From contig NZ_NHMP01000008.1 of assembly GCF_002221595.1 (NCBI RefSeq), forward strand, positions 43,172 through 107,171: DNA of 64,000 nucleotides, read 5' to 3'. The stretch is from Turicimonas muris. Lineage in GTDB: Bacteria > Pseudomonadota > Gammaproteobacteria > Burkholderiales > Burkholderiaceae_F. Made by a program: the position numbers and the translations under genes. Below are positions 8,842 through 16,164 of this stretch, piece by piece (the first letter of the stretch is position 1; each line of letters opens with the position of its first letter). The notes under the pieces are model-generated. The model saw only the letters and a list, made by a program, of their open reading frames with translations, did no database searches and was not told where the DNA came from.

Positions 8842-8901
8842 TTTTTCCTCTTACTCGCCTCCAATGAATTCATCATTGAGGTATCCGAATAAGAGGAAAA
8901 A
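8842..8901 (+). promoter_or_regulatory. Long 5'-UTR hairpin burying the ribosome-binding site of the HdeD-like gene
   Basis: The outer arms TTTTTCCTCTTA (8842-8853) and TAAGAGGAAAAA (8890-8901) pair perfectly over 12 bp. After one mismatch TCG/CGA pairs, then CCTC/GAGG and AATGA/TCATT, closing on an ATTCA loop. The Shine-Dalgarno sequence AAGAGG lies inside the outer arm, five to ten bases before ATG 8907. The tail is A-rich, not U-rich, so it is not a plus-strand terminator. It is best read as a leader structure that could gate translation. Confidence 0.6.
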
Positions 8902-8906
8902 AAATC

Positions 8907-9524
8907 ATGTCAGACAACAAACAAAATCCTATGCCCGGCGATCCCGTCAATGCTCGTATCGTCCGTGAATTGCTCCTGCCGCTTCGCAACAGCTCCGGTT
9001 CTATGATTGGTTGGGGCATCTTCTCCATCGTCCTTGGTACCATCGGTTTATTTGCTCCGATTGCGTTCTCCGTAGGCGTCACGATTTTCGTCGGCGCCAT
9101 GCTTCTCGTCAGCGGTGCAACCGGTCTCGCACTTTTTTGGAAAGCTCAGGGATGGGGGGCCAGAACGGCTGCCATTATTCTTGCATTATTGACCGCCGTT
9201 ACCGGTTTAATCTTGATGTTCTACCCGATTTTCGGTGCAGAAACATTGACATTATTCTTGGCTTCTTACTTTGTCGCCGTCGGTCTTGTTAAGTGCTGGA
9301 TTGCATTGAGCAACACCGATACAAAAGGCTGGGGCTTGATGCTCTTCTCTGCTGTCGTTTCCTTCCTGTTAGGCATCTGCCTCTGGTGGGGCTGGCCGCA
9401 AAGCGCACCTTGGATCTTCGGTATCTTTGTCGCTATCGAATTGATCTTCGATGGTTGGGCAGCTTTGATGATGGGCTTTGAAGTCAGAGCTTATACAAAG
9501 AACCAAGGAAATCAAAACAATTAA
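8907..9524 (+). CDS. HdeD-like membrane protein (DUF308)
   Basis: A 205-aa integral membrane protein. From about residue 30 it shows six hydrophobic segments in pairs, with the glycine-rich pattern IVLGTIGLFAPIAFSVGVTIFVG typical of the HdeD/DUF308 family, which in E. coli is linked to acid resistance. The hydrophilic N-terminal tail (about 30 residues) is longer than in short HdeD proteins. The ribosome-binding site AAGAGG sits within the long hairpin described separately, so translation may be conditional. A strong terminator follows. A role in acid or envelope stress is inferred from the family, not from the sequence. Confidence 0.8.
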   Translation: MSDNKQNPMPGDPVNARIVRELLLPLRNSSGSMIGWGIFSIVLGTIGLFAPIAFSVGVTIFVGAMLLVSGATGLALFWKAQGWGARTAAIILALLTAVTGLILMFYPIFGAETLTLFLASYFVAVGLVKCWIALSNTDTKGWGLMLFSAVVSFLLGICLWWGWPQSAPWIFGIFVAIELIFDGWAALMMGFEVRAYTKNQGNQNN

Positions 9525-9563
9525 AAATTAGTAGAACGGCGCTGCTGCAGCGCCTTCTGTCGG

Positions 9564-9591
9564 AACGGGATAACGAAATGTTTATCCCGTT
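9564..9591 (+). terminator. Strong intrinsic terminator after the HdeD-like gene
   Basis: Arms AACGGGATAA (9564-9573) and TTATCCCGTT (9582-9591) make a perfect 10-bp stem with an 8-base loop, followed by TTCTGTGTT. A second GC-rich hairpin, GGCGCTG/CAGCGCC, lies just upstream at about 9538-9554. The gene at 9602 runs towards it on the minus strand, so it may serve both sides. Confidence 0.8.
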
Positions 9592-9601
9592 TTCTGTGTT
9601 C

Positions 9602-10696
9602 CTATTTCTTGGATTCCTCCTCAATATCGCCTGAGAGTTTATCAAGCATTTCATCGGAGAATTTTTCCAATTCTTCGATCTGTTTTTGGCTGTCTTTCCC
9701 GAGAAGTTCTGCGAAAGGACGCTGAGTCTTCATCAATCCGGTCACAACCTTAATGCCCTGCTCTTGATCGGAGACGGTAAAACTGTCGGTAACTTCATCA
9801 AGATTGACCGGAAGAATGACCGGTGTAAGCTCCCTTCTGAGCGGCATTTCTTGCGTTGTAACAATCGGCATGGGCGTCTCGGCAAGCTTCTTAAGCATAA
9901 AAGATAGGCCTGCGAACGGAATAGAAATCTGAAGCATAACGACCTGTCTGCTCAGCACGTTGTAATCTTTTTCATCGATCTTTTCGCGCTGCGGAATATC
10001 CGTTGGAATTAAGCCGGTCTCTCCAATCGACTGCGTCAACACCAAACCGATATCATTAGTCCAGTCCGGTGCCTTTCCCACTTCATAGAAGACTTTCTGA
10101 GCCGTCAGCTGTGCTACGGCGAAGAATCCGTAGGGCAGATGCTCTTCGCTCAGATGCATCAAAATATGCTGGGCGTTTCTAATATTTTTGATAAGAATTG
10201 GAAATTCCAACACTCGGAAAGTCCCGTTTGGGAGTCCGAAAGTACAAGGAAGATCATCGGGGCTGTTTAACCAGGAAATACGGTATTTGCTTTCGAAATA
10301 CTCTTTAGCTTTTTGTTCCCAGTCTTTTGGAAAACCGTCCTCATAAAGGCTTGCGAGAACCTGAGGAAAAGGTTGATCATCAGAAGCTTCAACGGCACTT
10401 CCCTCAATGCCCATCCAAACCTGAGAAACGGAATACATTTTGGTATCCTTTCTCCAGTTCACCGTAACCTTGGCTTTTTGCTCGGCATCCTTCCATTGTG
10501 CGAACCAACCATCTTCATTGATTACCAATGTCCCCTCATCAAGAGGTCCGAAAATCAAATATGGAGGAAGATCTTTCTTTTCTTTAACTTCACTTGCTTT
10601 GAAAGCAGCCCAATTGAACAGCTCTCCTGTACAAGGTTTGCTATTAATAATGGCTATCTCGAAAAGATCATTATAATTTCTTTCTTGATCCGACAT
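9602..10696 (-). CDS. Hypothetical protein, unknown family
   Basis: A 364-aa soluble protein that I do not recognise. It has no signal peptide or membrane segment. The first third is rich in Trp and charged residues (for example EDGWFAQWKDAEQ), the middle contains FGLPNGTFRVLEFPI, and the last 40 residues are acidic and likely helical (KQIEELEKFSDEMLDKLSGD). The start is set at ATG 10696, with GGGAAA upstream; an in-frame TTG at 10750 is possible but has no ribosome-binding site. The gene stands alone between two terminator/regulatory regions, with an inverted repeat about 120 bases upstream. It could be a conserved cytoplasmic DUF; no function is claimed. Confidence 0.75.
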   Translation of the reverse strand: MSDQERNYNDLFEIAIINSKPCTGELFNWAAFKASEVKEKKDLPPYLIFGPLDEGTLVINEDGWFAQWKDAEQKAKVTVNWRKDTKMYSVSQVWMGIEGSAVEASDDQPFPQVLASLYEDGFPKDWEQKAKEYFESKYRISWLNSPDDLPCTFGLPNGTFRVLEFPILIKNIRNAQHILMHLSEEHLPYGFFAVAQLTAQKVFYEVGKAPDWTNDIGLVLTQSIGETGLIPTDIPQREKIDEKDYNVLSRQVVMLQISIPFAGLSFMLKKLAETPMPIVTTQEMPLRRELTPVILPVNLDEVTDSFTVSDQEQGIKVVTGLMKTQRPFAELLGKDSQKQIEELEKFSDEMLDKLSGDIEEESKK

Positions 10697-10778
10697 TTTG
10701 TTTCCCAAACTAAATTTACAGGCTGCCATCAAAGAGCGCCAACGACTCAAGCATAACAGCTTTCAAATCTGATGTTTT

Positions 10779-10800
10779 AGACGGTCCAACTCGGACGTCT
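10779..10800 (-). other. Imperfect hairpin upstream of the unknown 364-aa gene
   Basis: AGACGGTCC and GGACGTCT can pair over 8 bp with one bulged G and an AACTC loop. It lies about 85 bases upstream of the start at 10696, between that start and a second inverted repeat. There is no T tract on either strand, so a terminator role is unlikely. It may be a leader structure. Confidence 0.3.
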
Positions 10801-10814
10801 GACAAAGTTCAGTC

Positions 10815-10837
10815 CATGATAATCACTTATTATCATG
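10815..10837. promoter_or_regulatory. Inverted repeat with Fur-like half-sites
   Basis: The arms CATGATAAT and ATTATCATG are perfect 9-base inverted repeats separated by CACTT. The half-site TGATAAT equals the Fur 7-1-7 half-site, but the spacing here is five bases rather than one. It lies about 120 bases upstream of the unknown 364-aa gene and about 100 bases downstream of the lysR stop. It is probably an operator, possibly metal-responsive. Confidence 0.45.
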
Positions 10838-10935
10838 AGATAGATCGTGCCGAGAATAAACTGAGCAACCGTCGAAGAGGAGAGTGAAATAGGCAGAAAA
10901 ACATTGAAGAAGAGCAGAAAATTCTTTCTCAGCTG

Positions 10936-11907
10936 TTAAACACAGCTGTCTTGGCCGAGTTGATCAAATCTTCGATGCAGATTGGCAATTTCCTCTGTTT
11001 GACTACGTGCCAACCACTCTCCGAAAACCCGAACTCTTTCGTACTCCCAAAACTGTTCCGGAGAAAAGATATAGCAACCCAAGGAAGGTCTCCTCCATCC
11101 GTTCAAAACAACTTTCAGCGTCCCGGCTTCCAGCTCATCGATACAATGGATTAGAGGAATATCGGCCGCAATACCACCACCAAGAAGGCAAGCATTTTTC
11201 ATGTCCACCACAGTTTCAAAAGTAAAAATCTTGTCCCAACTCATTAACTTACGGACACCGTTCTTAACCAAAAACTCTGTAGGTTTTCTGGTAGAACCCT
11301 TAAATATCAACCCGTTATGATTGACCAATTCGTCAGGATCTTGGGGGCTGCCGTACTGAGACAAATAGCGTGGAGAACAGCAGGGAATAAAATCCATTTT
11401 CCCAACATATCGATAAACCAGACCTGCAAGAGAACCACCAGTGCTATAGCCTACGGTCAGATGAGGAAGAGTTTCGCCATCAGAAAATGTCTGATCTAAT
11501 ACTGCCCCTTTATGCAGTTGTACGACATCGAACTCAACATTTGGGTAAATCTGCTGGAACTCTAGAATCCTAGGAGTAACCATTCCCGGTCCGATCCCGC
11601 CGGGGATTGCCAGCCTGATAACGCCTTCCATTTTTTCTTTACTACTTAGTAAAGTCTCAAGCATTACGCGGTGCTGAGCAAGAAGTTTTTGAGCCTCTTT
11701 TAAGGCCTCTTGTCCGAAAATGGTCAGAGACAACGGCCTTTTGCCGTGGACAAACAACGGGCGTCCCAAAGAAGCTTCCAAGCTTTTTATGCTTCGGCTC
11801 AAAGTTGACGGCTCAATATTGTGAACGTTAGCAGCGAGGTTAAGACCTCCGTTTTCTGCTACTAATACAAAGTGCCTCCACGCCTCAAGATCAAATCGTC
11901 TGTCCAT
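10936..11907 (-). CDS. LysR-family transcriptional regulator
   Basis: A 323-aa regulator. The N-terminal winged helix-turn-helix covers about residues 5-65 (LAANVHNIEPSTLSRSIKSL), followed by a LysR substrate-binding domain (about 90-300) that would bind a small-molecule inducer. It is transcribed divergently from the DcuC-amidohydrolase-porin-lyase-MFS operon with a 229-base gap, the classical arrangement for a LysR activator of a catabolic operon. Two TTGCAGAAT repeats and a TTGC-N7-GCAA box lie just upstream of its own start and probably mediate autoregulation and activation. The inducer is unknown, presumably the pathway substrate or an intermediate. Confidence 0.9.
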   Translation of the reverse strand: MDRRFDLEAWRHFVLVAENGGLNLAANVHNIEPSTLSRSIKSLEASLGRPLFVHGKRPLSLTIFGQEALKEAQKLLAQHRVMLETLLSSKEKMEGVIRLAIPGGIGPGMVTPRILEFQQIYPNVEFDVVQLHKGAVLDQTFSDGETLPHLTVGYSTGGSLAGLVYRYVGKMDFIPCCSPRYLSQYGSPQDPDELVNHNGLIFKGSTRKPTEFLVKNGVRKLMSWDKIFTFETVVDMKNACLLGGGIAADIPLIHCIDELEAGTLKVVLNGWRRPSLGCYIFSPEQFWEYERVRVFGEWLARSQTEEIANLHRRFDQLGQDSCV

Positions 11908-11928
11908 TTTTCAATCTCTAATTGCCGT

Positions 11929-11957
11929 TTGCAGAATTTTAATTGCAGAATCCGCAA
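11929..11957. promoter_or_regulatory. LysR-type operator: direct repeats and TTGC-N7-GCAA box
   Basis: TTGCAGAAT occurs at 11929-11937 and again at 11943-11951, 14 bases apart. The second copy forms the left half of TTGC-N7-GCAA (11943-11957), which satisfies the LysR T-N11-A rule with dyad symmetry. It is 22-50 bases upstream of the lysR start and about 180 bases upstream of the dcuC-type start, suiting autoregulation plus divergent activation. A further AATTGCAATT-like segment lies at about 12018-12030. Confidence 0.55.
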
Positions 11958-12136
11958 CTAAGATCTTTGAACTTTCCTGGCATTTAAGAAAAGATTCGAA
12001 AGAACCCTCGAAATAAATTGCAATTCCGACAATTAATAATCGGTTTTTTTGTTCTTTTCGTCAATAAGAGAAAGCCATAGACTAACCACCAACATCTCGT
12101 TATTCCAATGAAATTCAAATCCCAAGGAAAACAAAA

Positions 12137-13411
12137 ATGTCCTGGCAAATCCTCGTTTCTATCCTAATTATCTGTGCGGCGATCTACGCAATCGTCAAAA
12201 AGTGCGATGCTCGCCTGACTCTCTTTTTAGCCGGTGCAATCATGTGTTTGTTAGCCGGTTCACCCATGGATGCCTTCAAAGGTTTCGTCAAAGGAATGGT
12301 TAATCCAAATCTCGTTCCTCCAATCTGTGCGGCTATGGGTTTTGCTGCTGCCGTTACCTATTCCAAATGCGACCAGCACTTAGTAGCTTTACTTGCAACA
12401 CCTCTTCGAAAAATTGGCGGTCTGTTGATTTTTGCAGGCATGTTTACGACCTTCCTCGTTAACATCGCCATTATGAGTGCGGCCGGAACAGCAGCCACAG
12501 TGGGTGCAACCTTCATTCCTATCATGATTCGAGCCGGGATCCGCCCTGCAGGCGCAGCAGCGGCTATCGGAGGCGGGACAATGATGGGCTTACTTCTGAA
12601 CCCAGGCTGTGCTCACGATATCTACATCGCCAAACTCGGCAACACTCCGGTAATGGAATTCATCTCCAATAACGCGATTTACATCGTCGCAACAATGTTG
12701 GTTGCCGCAATCGTCAGCACCTTAGTGATGATCTTCTTCTTTAAAGACAACAAACCGGAAGCCGCAGAACTGGCAGAATTTGTTTCTGAAGAAAAAGAAG
12801 GCGAATTCAAGATCAATTTAGCAAAAGCCACGGCTCCTTTAGTGCCCATGGTCCTCTTGATTTGCGGTACTCTTTGGCTGCCGAAAGGCTCTCTGGACGT
12901 TGTTGCTTCTATGTTGCTCGGCGTCGCCTACATCGCGATTATCAGTTTCCGTCATCCCAATGAACTTATCAAAAGTTTTTTCAAAGGCATGGGATCAGGT
13001 TACGCTTCTGTTATCGGTCTTATTATTGCAGCCGGCGTCTTTGCGCTGGGCATGCAGAAGATTGGTTTAGTTCCCGCCTTTATTGACCTCCTTAAAGAAT
13101 CCAATGACATTGCTCGCTGGGGTGCCTCCTTCGGTCCATTCCTGCTGGCCGTATTAACTGGTTCCGGCGAAGCTGCAATCTGGGCATTCAACCAAGCCGT
13201 CACTCCGCACGCAGCTTCCTTCGGCATGAATCCTGAAACTCTCGGTCTTCTCTGCGCCATTGCCGGTCAATTAGGCCGTACCGCTTCTCCAATTGCCGGC
13301 TGCATCATTATCGTGGCAGGCATAGCCAAAGTCAGCCCCGTCGAAATCTCCAAACGGATGTGCGTCGGAATGCTCGTTGCTCTCGTCTTCGCAGCTTTGA
13401 TCATGGTTTAG
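12137..13411 (+). CDS. DcuC-family C4-dicarboxylate transporter
   Basis: A 424-aa inner-membrane carrier with about 10-12 hydrophobic helices, matching the DcuC family (anaerobic fumarate/succinate exchange or succinate efflux). Recognisable stretches: a first helix, then KKCDARLTLFLAGAIMCLLAG, FVKGMVNPNLVPPICAAMGF and the helix around AAIGGGTMMGLLLNPGCAHD. A soluble loop rich in Glu lies at about residues 205-235. The start has AAGGA nine bases upstream. It is first in the operon with the amidohydrolase 21 bases behind. The context suggests it exports succinate or imports/exports a C4-dicarboxylate generated by the lyase; the substrate is inferred from family and neighbours. Confidence 0.85.
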   Translation: MSWQILVSILIICAAIYAIVKKCDARLTLFLAGAIMCLLAGSPMDAFKGFVKGMVNPNLVPPICAAMGFAAAVTYSKCDQHLVALLATPLRKIGGLLIFAGMFTTFLVNIAIMSAAGTAATVGATFIPIMIRAGIRPAGAAAAIGGGTMMGLLLNPGCAHDIYIAKLGNTPVMEFISNNAIYIVATMLVAAIVSTLVMIFFFKDNKPEAAELAEFVSEEKEGEFKINLAKATAPLVPMVLLICGTLWLPKGSLDVVASMLLGVAYIAIISFRHPNELIKSFFKGMGSGYASVIGLIIAAGVFALGMQKIGLVPAFIDLLKESNDIARWGASFGPFLLAVLTGSGEAAIWAFNQAVTPHAASFGMNPETLGLLCAIAGQLGRTASPIAGCIIIVAGIAKVSPVEISKRMCVGMLVALVFAALIMV

Positions 13412-13432
13412 CACAGTACCAGGGGAAATGTT

Positions 13433-14851
13433 ATGCCTACACGATTCGACCTCCTTATAAAAGATGTCCAAGCAGTTGACTCTTTGAACAAGTTCAACGT
13501 TCAGTCTGACATCGGCATCAAAGGCAGCAAAATCACCGCCGTTGCACAAGGACTAAATAAAGAAGAAGCCAGTACTGTTATAGAGGGGAACTTCCTTACA
13601 GCTATCCCAGGTCTTATCGATACCCATGTTCATTTAGGCATCAGTTCCTGCGGCTTCAATATGCTGACTCGAGCCGGTGTAACAACTGCCCTGGACATGA
13701 GCGGGACCTCTCAAGATATAGCAAAAACAGCGCTTAAATTTGGAACAGGAATCACATACGGCACACTGGAAGCCATCATTCCCGGAACAAATATTGCCAA
13801 CAACGACCCTTCTACGGAAGAGATCCGACAGTTCGTTGAAAACGCCCTTAGCAACGGCAGCTACGGTGTCAAGATACTCGGCGGTCATTTCCCCCTGACT
13901 CCGGCAGCTTCAAAACGGATGGTGCGTTTTTGCCAAGACAACGGTATCTATATCGCATGGCATGCCGGCTCCACGGAAAATGGCTCCGACATGAAAGGTA
14001 TGCGCGAAGCTGTAACAGCTGCTGCAGGCGGCTTCCTTCACCTTCCTCATATTAATGCTTACTGCAGAGGCTCATTTGCCAGCCCTCCCAGTGAAACGAT
14101 GGAAGCTTTAGAACTCCTGCAAGAAAACCCGGCAATCATCAGCGAGAGTTATCTTTCTCCAAGAAACGGAGCCAATCTGATTTGTGATGAAAATGGAATT
14201 CCGAAGTCCAAGATTGTGCTGAATTGTCTGAGAAAGAATAATTTTTCAGAAGACAGAGAAGGCGTACGCGCCGCAATCCGCAAAGGTTTTCTTGCCGTCA
14301 TGAAGGACATCAATCACGAAACCTGTTTGATCGAAGGGCAAGAAGGCGTTGAATTCTTTGATGAACAAGATTCCAAAGTCTCAGGAAGCTTCGACAACAT
14401 CAATCCTCTGTCATCTCGCCTACTGGCTGCCGCTGGGAGAAGATATCCCGCTAATGAATTCACCGTAGATGCATTAGCAACTGACGGCGGGTGCATTCCT
14501 CGTAACGTCACACTCAAAACCGGCATTGAATTTGTTCGCATGGGTGTATTCACGATGCAGGAATTCGTTCATAAAGCCTGCTTAATGCCGGCACGTATGC
14601 TGAATCTTGAAAACAAAGGTCACCTGTCGATTGGTGCAGATGCGGATATTACGATTTTCAATCCTCAGACCGGTAAAGCAGAATTTGTTATCGTTCAAGG
14701 CCGGACTCTTTTAAGTCGAGGAATCCTGCATTCAGGAACGCCGACTGCTTTCTGCACCGATAAAGGTCTTTCTTTTTATGAACGGAAAAACCTTCCGGTT
14801 TTTTCAGTTACACCAAACCTAACAAGACTCAATAGAAGCTTAAATCCTTAG
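13433..14851 (+). CDS. Amidohydrolase-superfamily enzyme, substrate unknown
   Basis: A 472-aa metal-dependent hydrolase of the dihydroorotase/hydantoinase/deacylase type. Visible ligands: HVH at 65-67 in GLIDTHVHLG, a candidate carbamylated Lys147 in GVKILGGHF, His177 in AWHAGS, His206 in LPHINAY and the catalytic Asp351 in LATDGG. The C-terminus closes the beta-sandwich with IGADADITIFNP. No signal peptide, so cytoplasmic. It starts 21 bases after the DcuC gene and is followed by a porin. The reaction is probably hydrolysis of a cyclic or linear amide or ureido bond ahead of the lyase step; dihydroorotase proper is unlikely because pyrimidine genes are absent here. Confidence 0.8.
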   Translation: MPTRFDLLIKDVQAVDSLNKFNVQSDIGIKGSKITAVAQGLNKEEASTVIEGNFLTAIPGLIDTHVHLGISSCGFNMLTRAGVTTALDMSGTSQDIAKTALKFGTGITYGTLEAIIPGTNIANNDPSTEEIRQFVENALSNGSYGVKILGGHFPLTPAASKRMVRFCQDNGIYIAWHAGSTENGSDMKGMREAVTAAAGGFLHLPHINAYCRGSFASPPSETMEALELLQENPAIISESYLSPRNGANLICDENGIPKSKIVLNCLRKNNFSEDREGVRAAIRKGFLAVMKDINHETCLIEGQEGVEFFDEQDSKVSGSFDNINPLSSRLLAAAGRRYPANEFTVDALATDGGCIPRNVTLKTGIEFVRMGVFTMQEFVHKACLMPARMLNLENKGHLSIGADADITIFNPQTGKAEFVIVQGRTLLSRGILHSGTPTAFCTDKGLSFYERKNLPVFSVTPNLTRLNRSLNP

Positions 14852-14901
14852 TCGTCATCTAACTCCAGCCAACCCTTTTACCTCTTTTCAAGGAAAATAA
14901 A

Positions 14902-16101
14902 ATGAAAAAACTTCTAGTTATCTCCGTCGCCATTGCTGCTGCATCTCTTGCACACGCTGAATCCAAGGTAGAACTATTCGGTTTCTTAGATCAAGGCGTG
15001 ACTGTTTTACATGAGAATGCAAACTTAGGAATGGCCGGCCCAGTCGGACAACGTGCACCTAATATTTTGAATGCAGACGGTAAAGTCGCTCGAAACGGCG
15101 CTTCAACTCGATACATGGAAGGCACAGGCAATGTGTCAACATGGGGCCTCAAGATCCGCGAAGATTTAACTCCGGATGTTGCTGTAATAGCCCATCTTGA
15201 ACAAGGCTTCCTTGCGGACGACGGTGCAGAATATATTTCCGGTAAAGCCTTTGAGAGAGAATCCTCCTTAGGCATCTCCTCTAAAACTTACGGAACCTTA
15301 AAAATGGGCCGTATGCCTGCCATGCTTACCGGCTCCGGAACTACCGGCCTTTTTAACTCTCGGGTCAATCCTTTCGGCGCAGGTTGGGGGAACATGACAG
15401 GCGGATGGAAGTTCGTCGGCACGCTTGCGTCAGCTCGTCATGACAATATGGTCAACTACCGTTCTCCGTCCTTCGGAGGATTCGAAATCCATTATCAGTA
15501 CGCTAACGGAGCCTCCAGCGAAACTGAAGGAACCTCGAAAACCAACCGCTATATGGCTTTAGGTTTCACCTACACGCAGCCTAAGTATTTTGTTGCATTA
15601 GCCGGAGACTGGCTCAACGTTCAAAGCGCAGCCCTTAAAGAAGGCAACTGGAAACTGAAAGATGCCTACAAAGTTCTCTTAGGCGGTCACTATAAATTTG
15701 ACAGCTTCAAGCTTTTCGGTACCGCTCAATATATGAAAAATATTGCTTACATCGGCGGCTACTCAACTAAAGAATTTGCACCGATTTTGGCTGAACAGAG
15801 CAATAAAGGTAAAGTCGGTACAAATAATGGTTTCAAAGCATGGGCTTTCTCCACTGGTACGGAATTTAAACTCGGTGCCGGACAAGTTAAGGTATCCGTC
15901 GGCTACTCCTTCGGTGAGAACCAAAATACTACAACGAATAACAAGTTCAACAGAATCAACGGCGGATTAGGATACGTATATCCTCTTTCCAAGAGAACAA
16001 GCATTTATGCCATCACCGGAGCATTTTGGCAGCATGCTGACTGGCAAACAAAGAATATTCACTCCAGAGAATTCATTGCCGGTTTGATGCACCGTTTCTA
16101 A
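14902..16101 (+). CDS. Gram-negative general porin
   Basis: A 399-aa outer-membrane beta-barrel porin. A Sec signal peptide ends at SLAHA before ES (cleavage about residue 20). The mature protein starts with KVELFGFLDQGV, has alternating short beta segments, a typical LKMGRMPAML strand near residue 135 and the terminal Phe (LMHRF) required for outer-membrane assembly. It resembles the 16-stranded porins of Burkholderiales. The position inside the catabolic operon suggests a dedicated entry pore for the operon's substrate. A weak GC-rich hairpin follows before the lyase gene, which might lower downstream expression. Confidence 0.93.
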   Translation: MKKLLVISVAIAAASLAHAESKVELFGFLDQGVTVLHENANLGMAGPVGQRAPNILNADGKVARNGASTRYMEGTGNVSTWGLKIREDLTPDVAVIAHLEQGFLADDGAEYISGKAFERESSLGISSKTYGTLKMGRMPAMLTGSGTTGLFNSRVNPFGAGWGNMTGGWKFVGTLASARHDNMVNYRSPSFGGFEIHYQYANGASSETEGTSKTNRYMALGFTYTQPKYFVALAGDWLNVQSAALKEGNWKLKDAYKVLLGGHYKFDSFKLFGTAQYMKNIAYIGGYSTKEFAPILAEQSNKGKVGTNNGFKAWAFSTGTEFKLGAGQVKVSVGYSFGENQNTTTNNKFNRINGGLGYVYPLSKRTSIYAITGAFWQHADWQTKNIHSREFIAGLMHRF

Positions 16102-16131
16102 ACTTTTTTCAGAATAATTAGTTTTTTCATC

Positions 16132-16147
16132 GGGGCCTAAGGGCCCC
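16132..16147 (+). other. GC-rich hairpin between porin and lyase genes
   Basis: GGGGCC (16132-16137) and GGCCCC (16142-16147) form a short strong stem with a TAAG loop. There is no T tract after it, so it is not a good terminator. It could be an RNA-processing or stability element between the highly expressed porin and the downstream enzyme, 18 bases before the lyase start. Confidence 0.4.
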
Positions 16148-16164
16148 CGCGAGGTCAAGAACAA

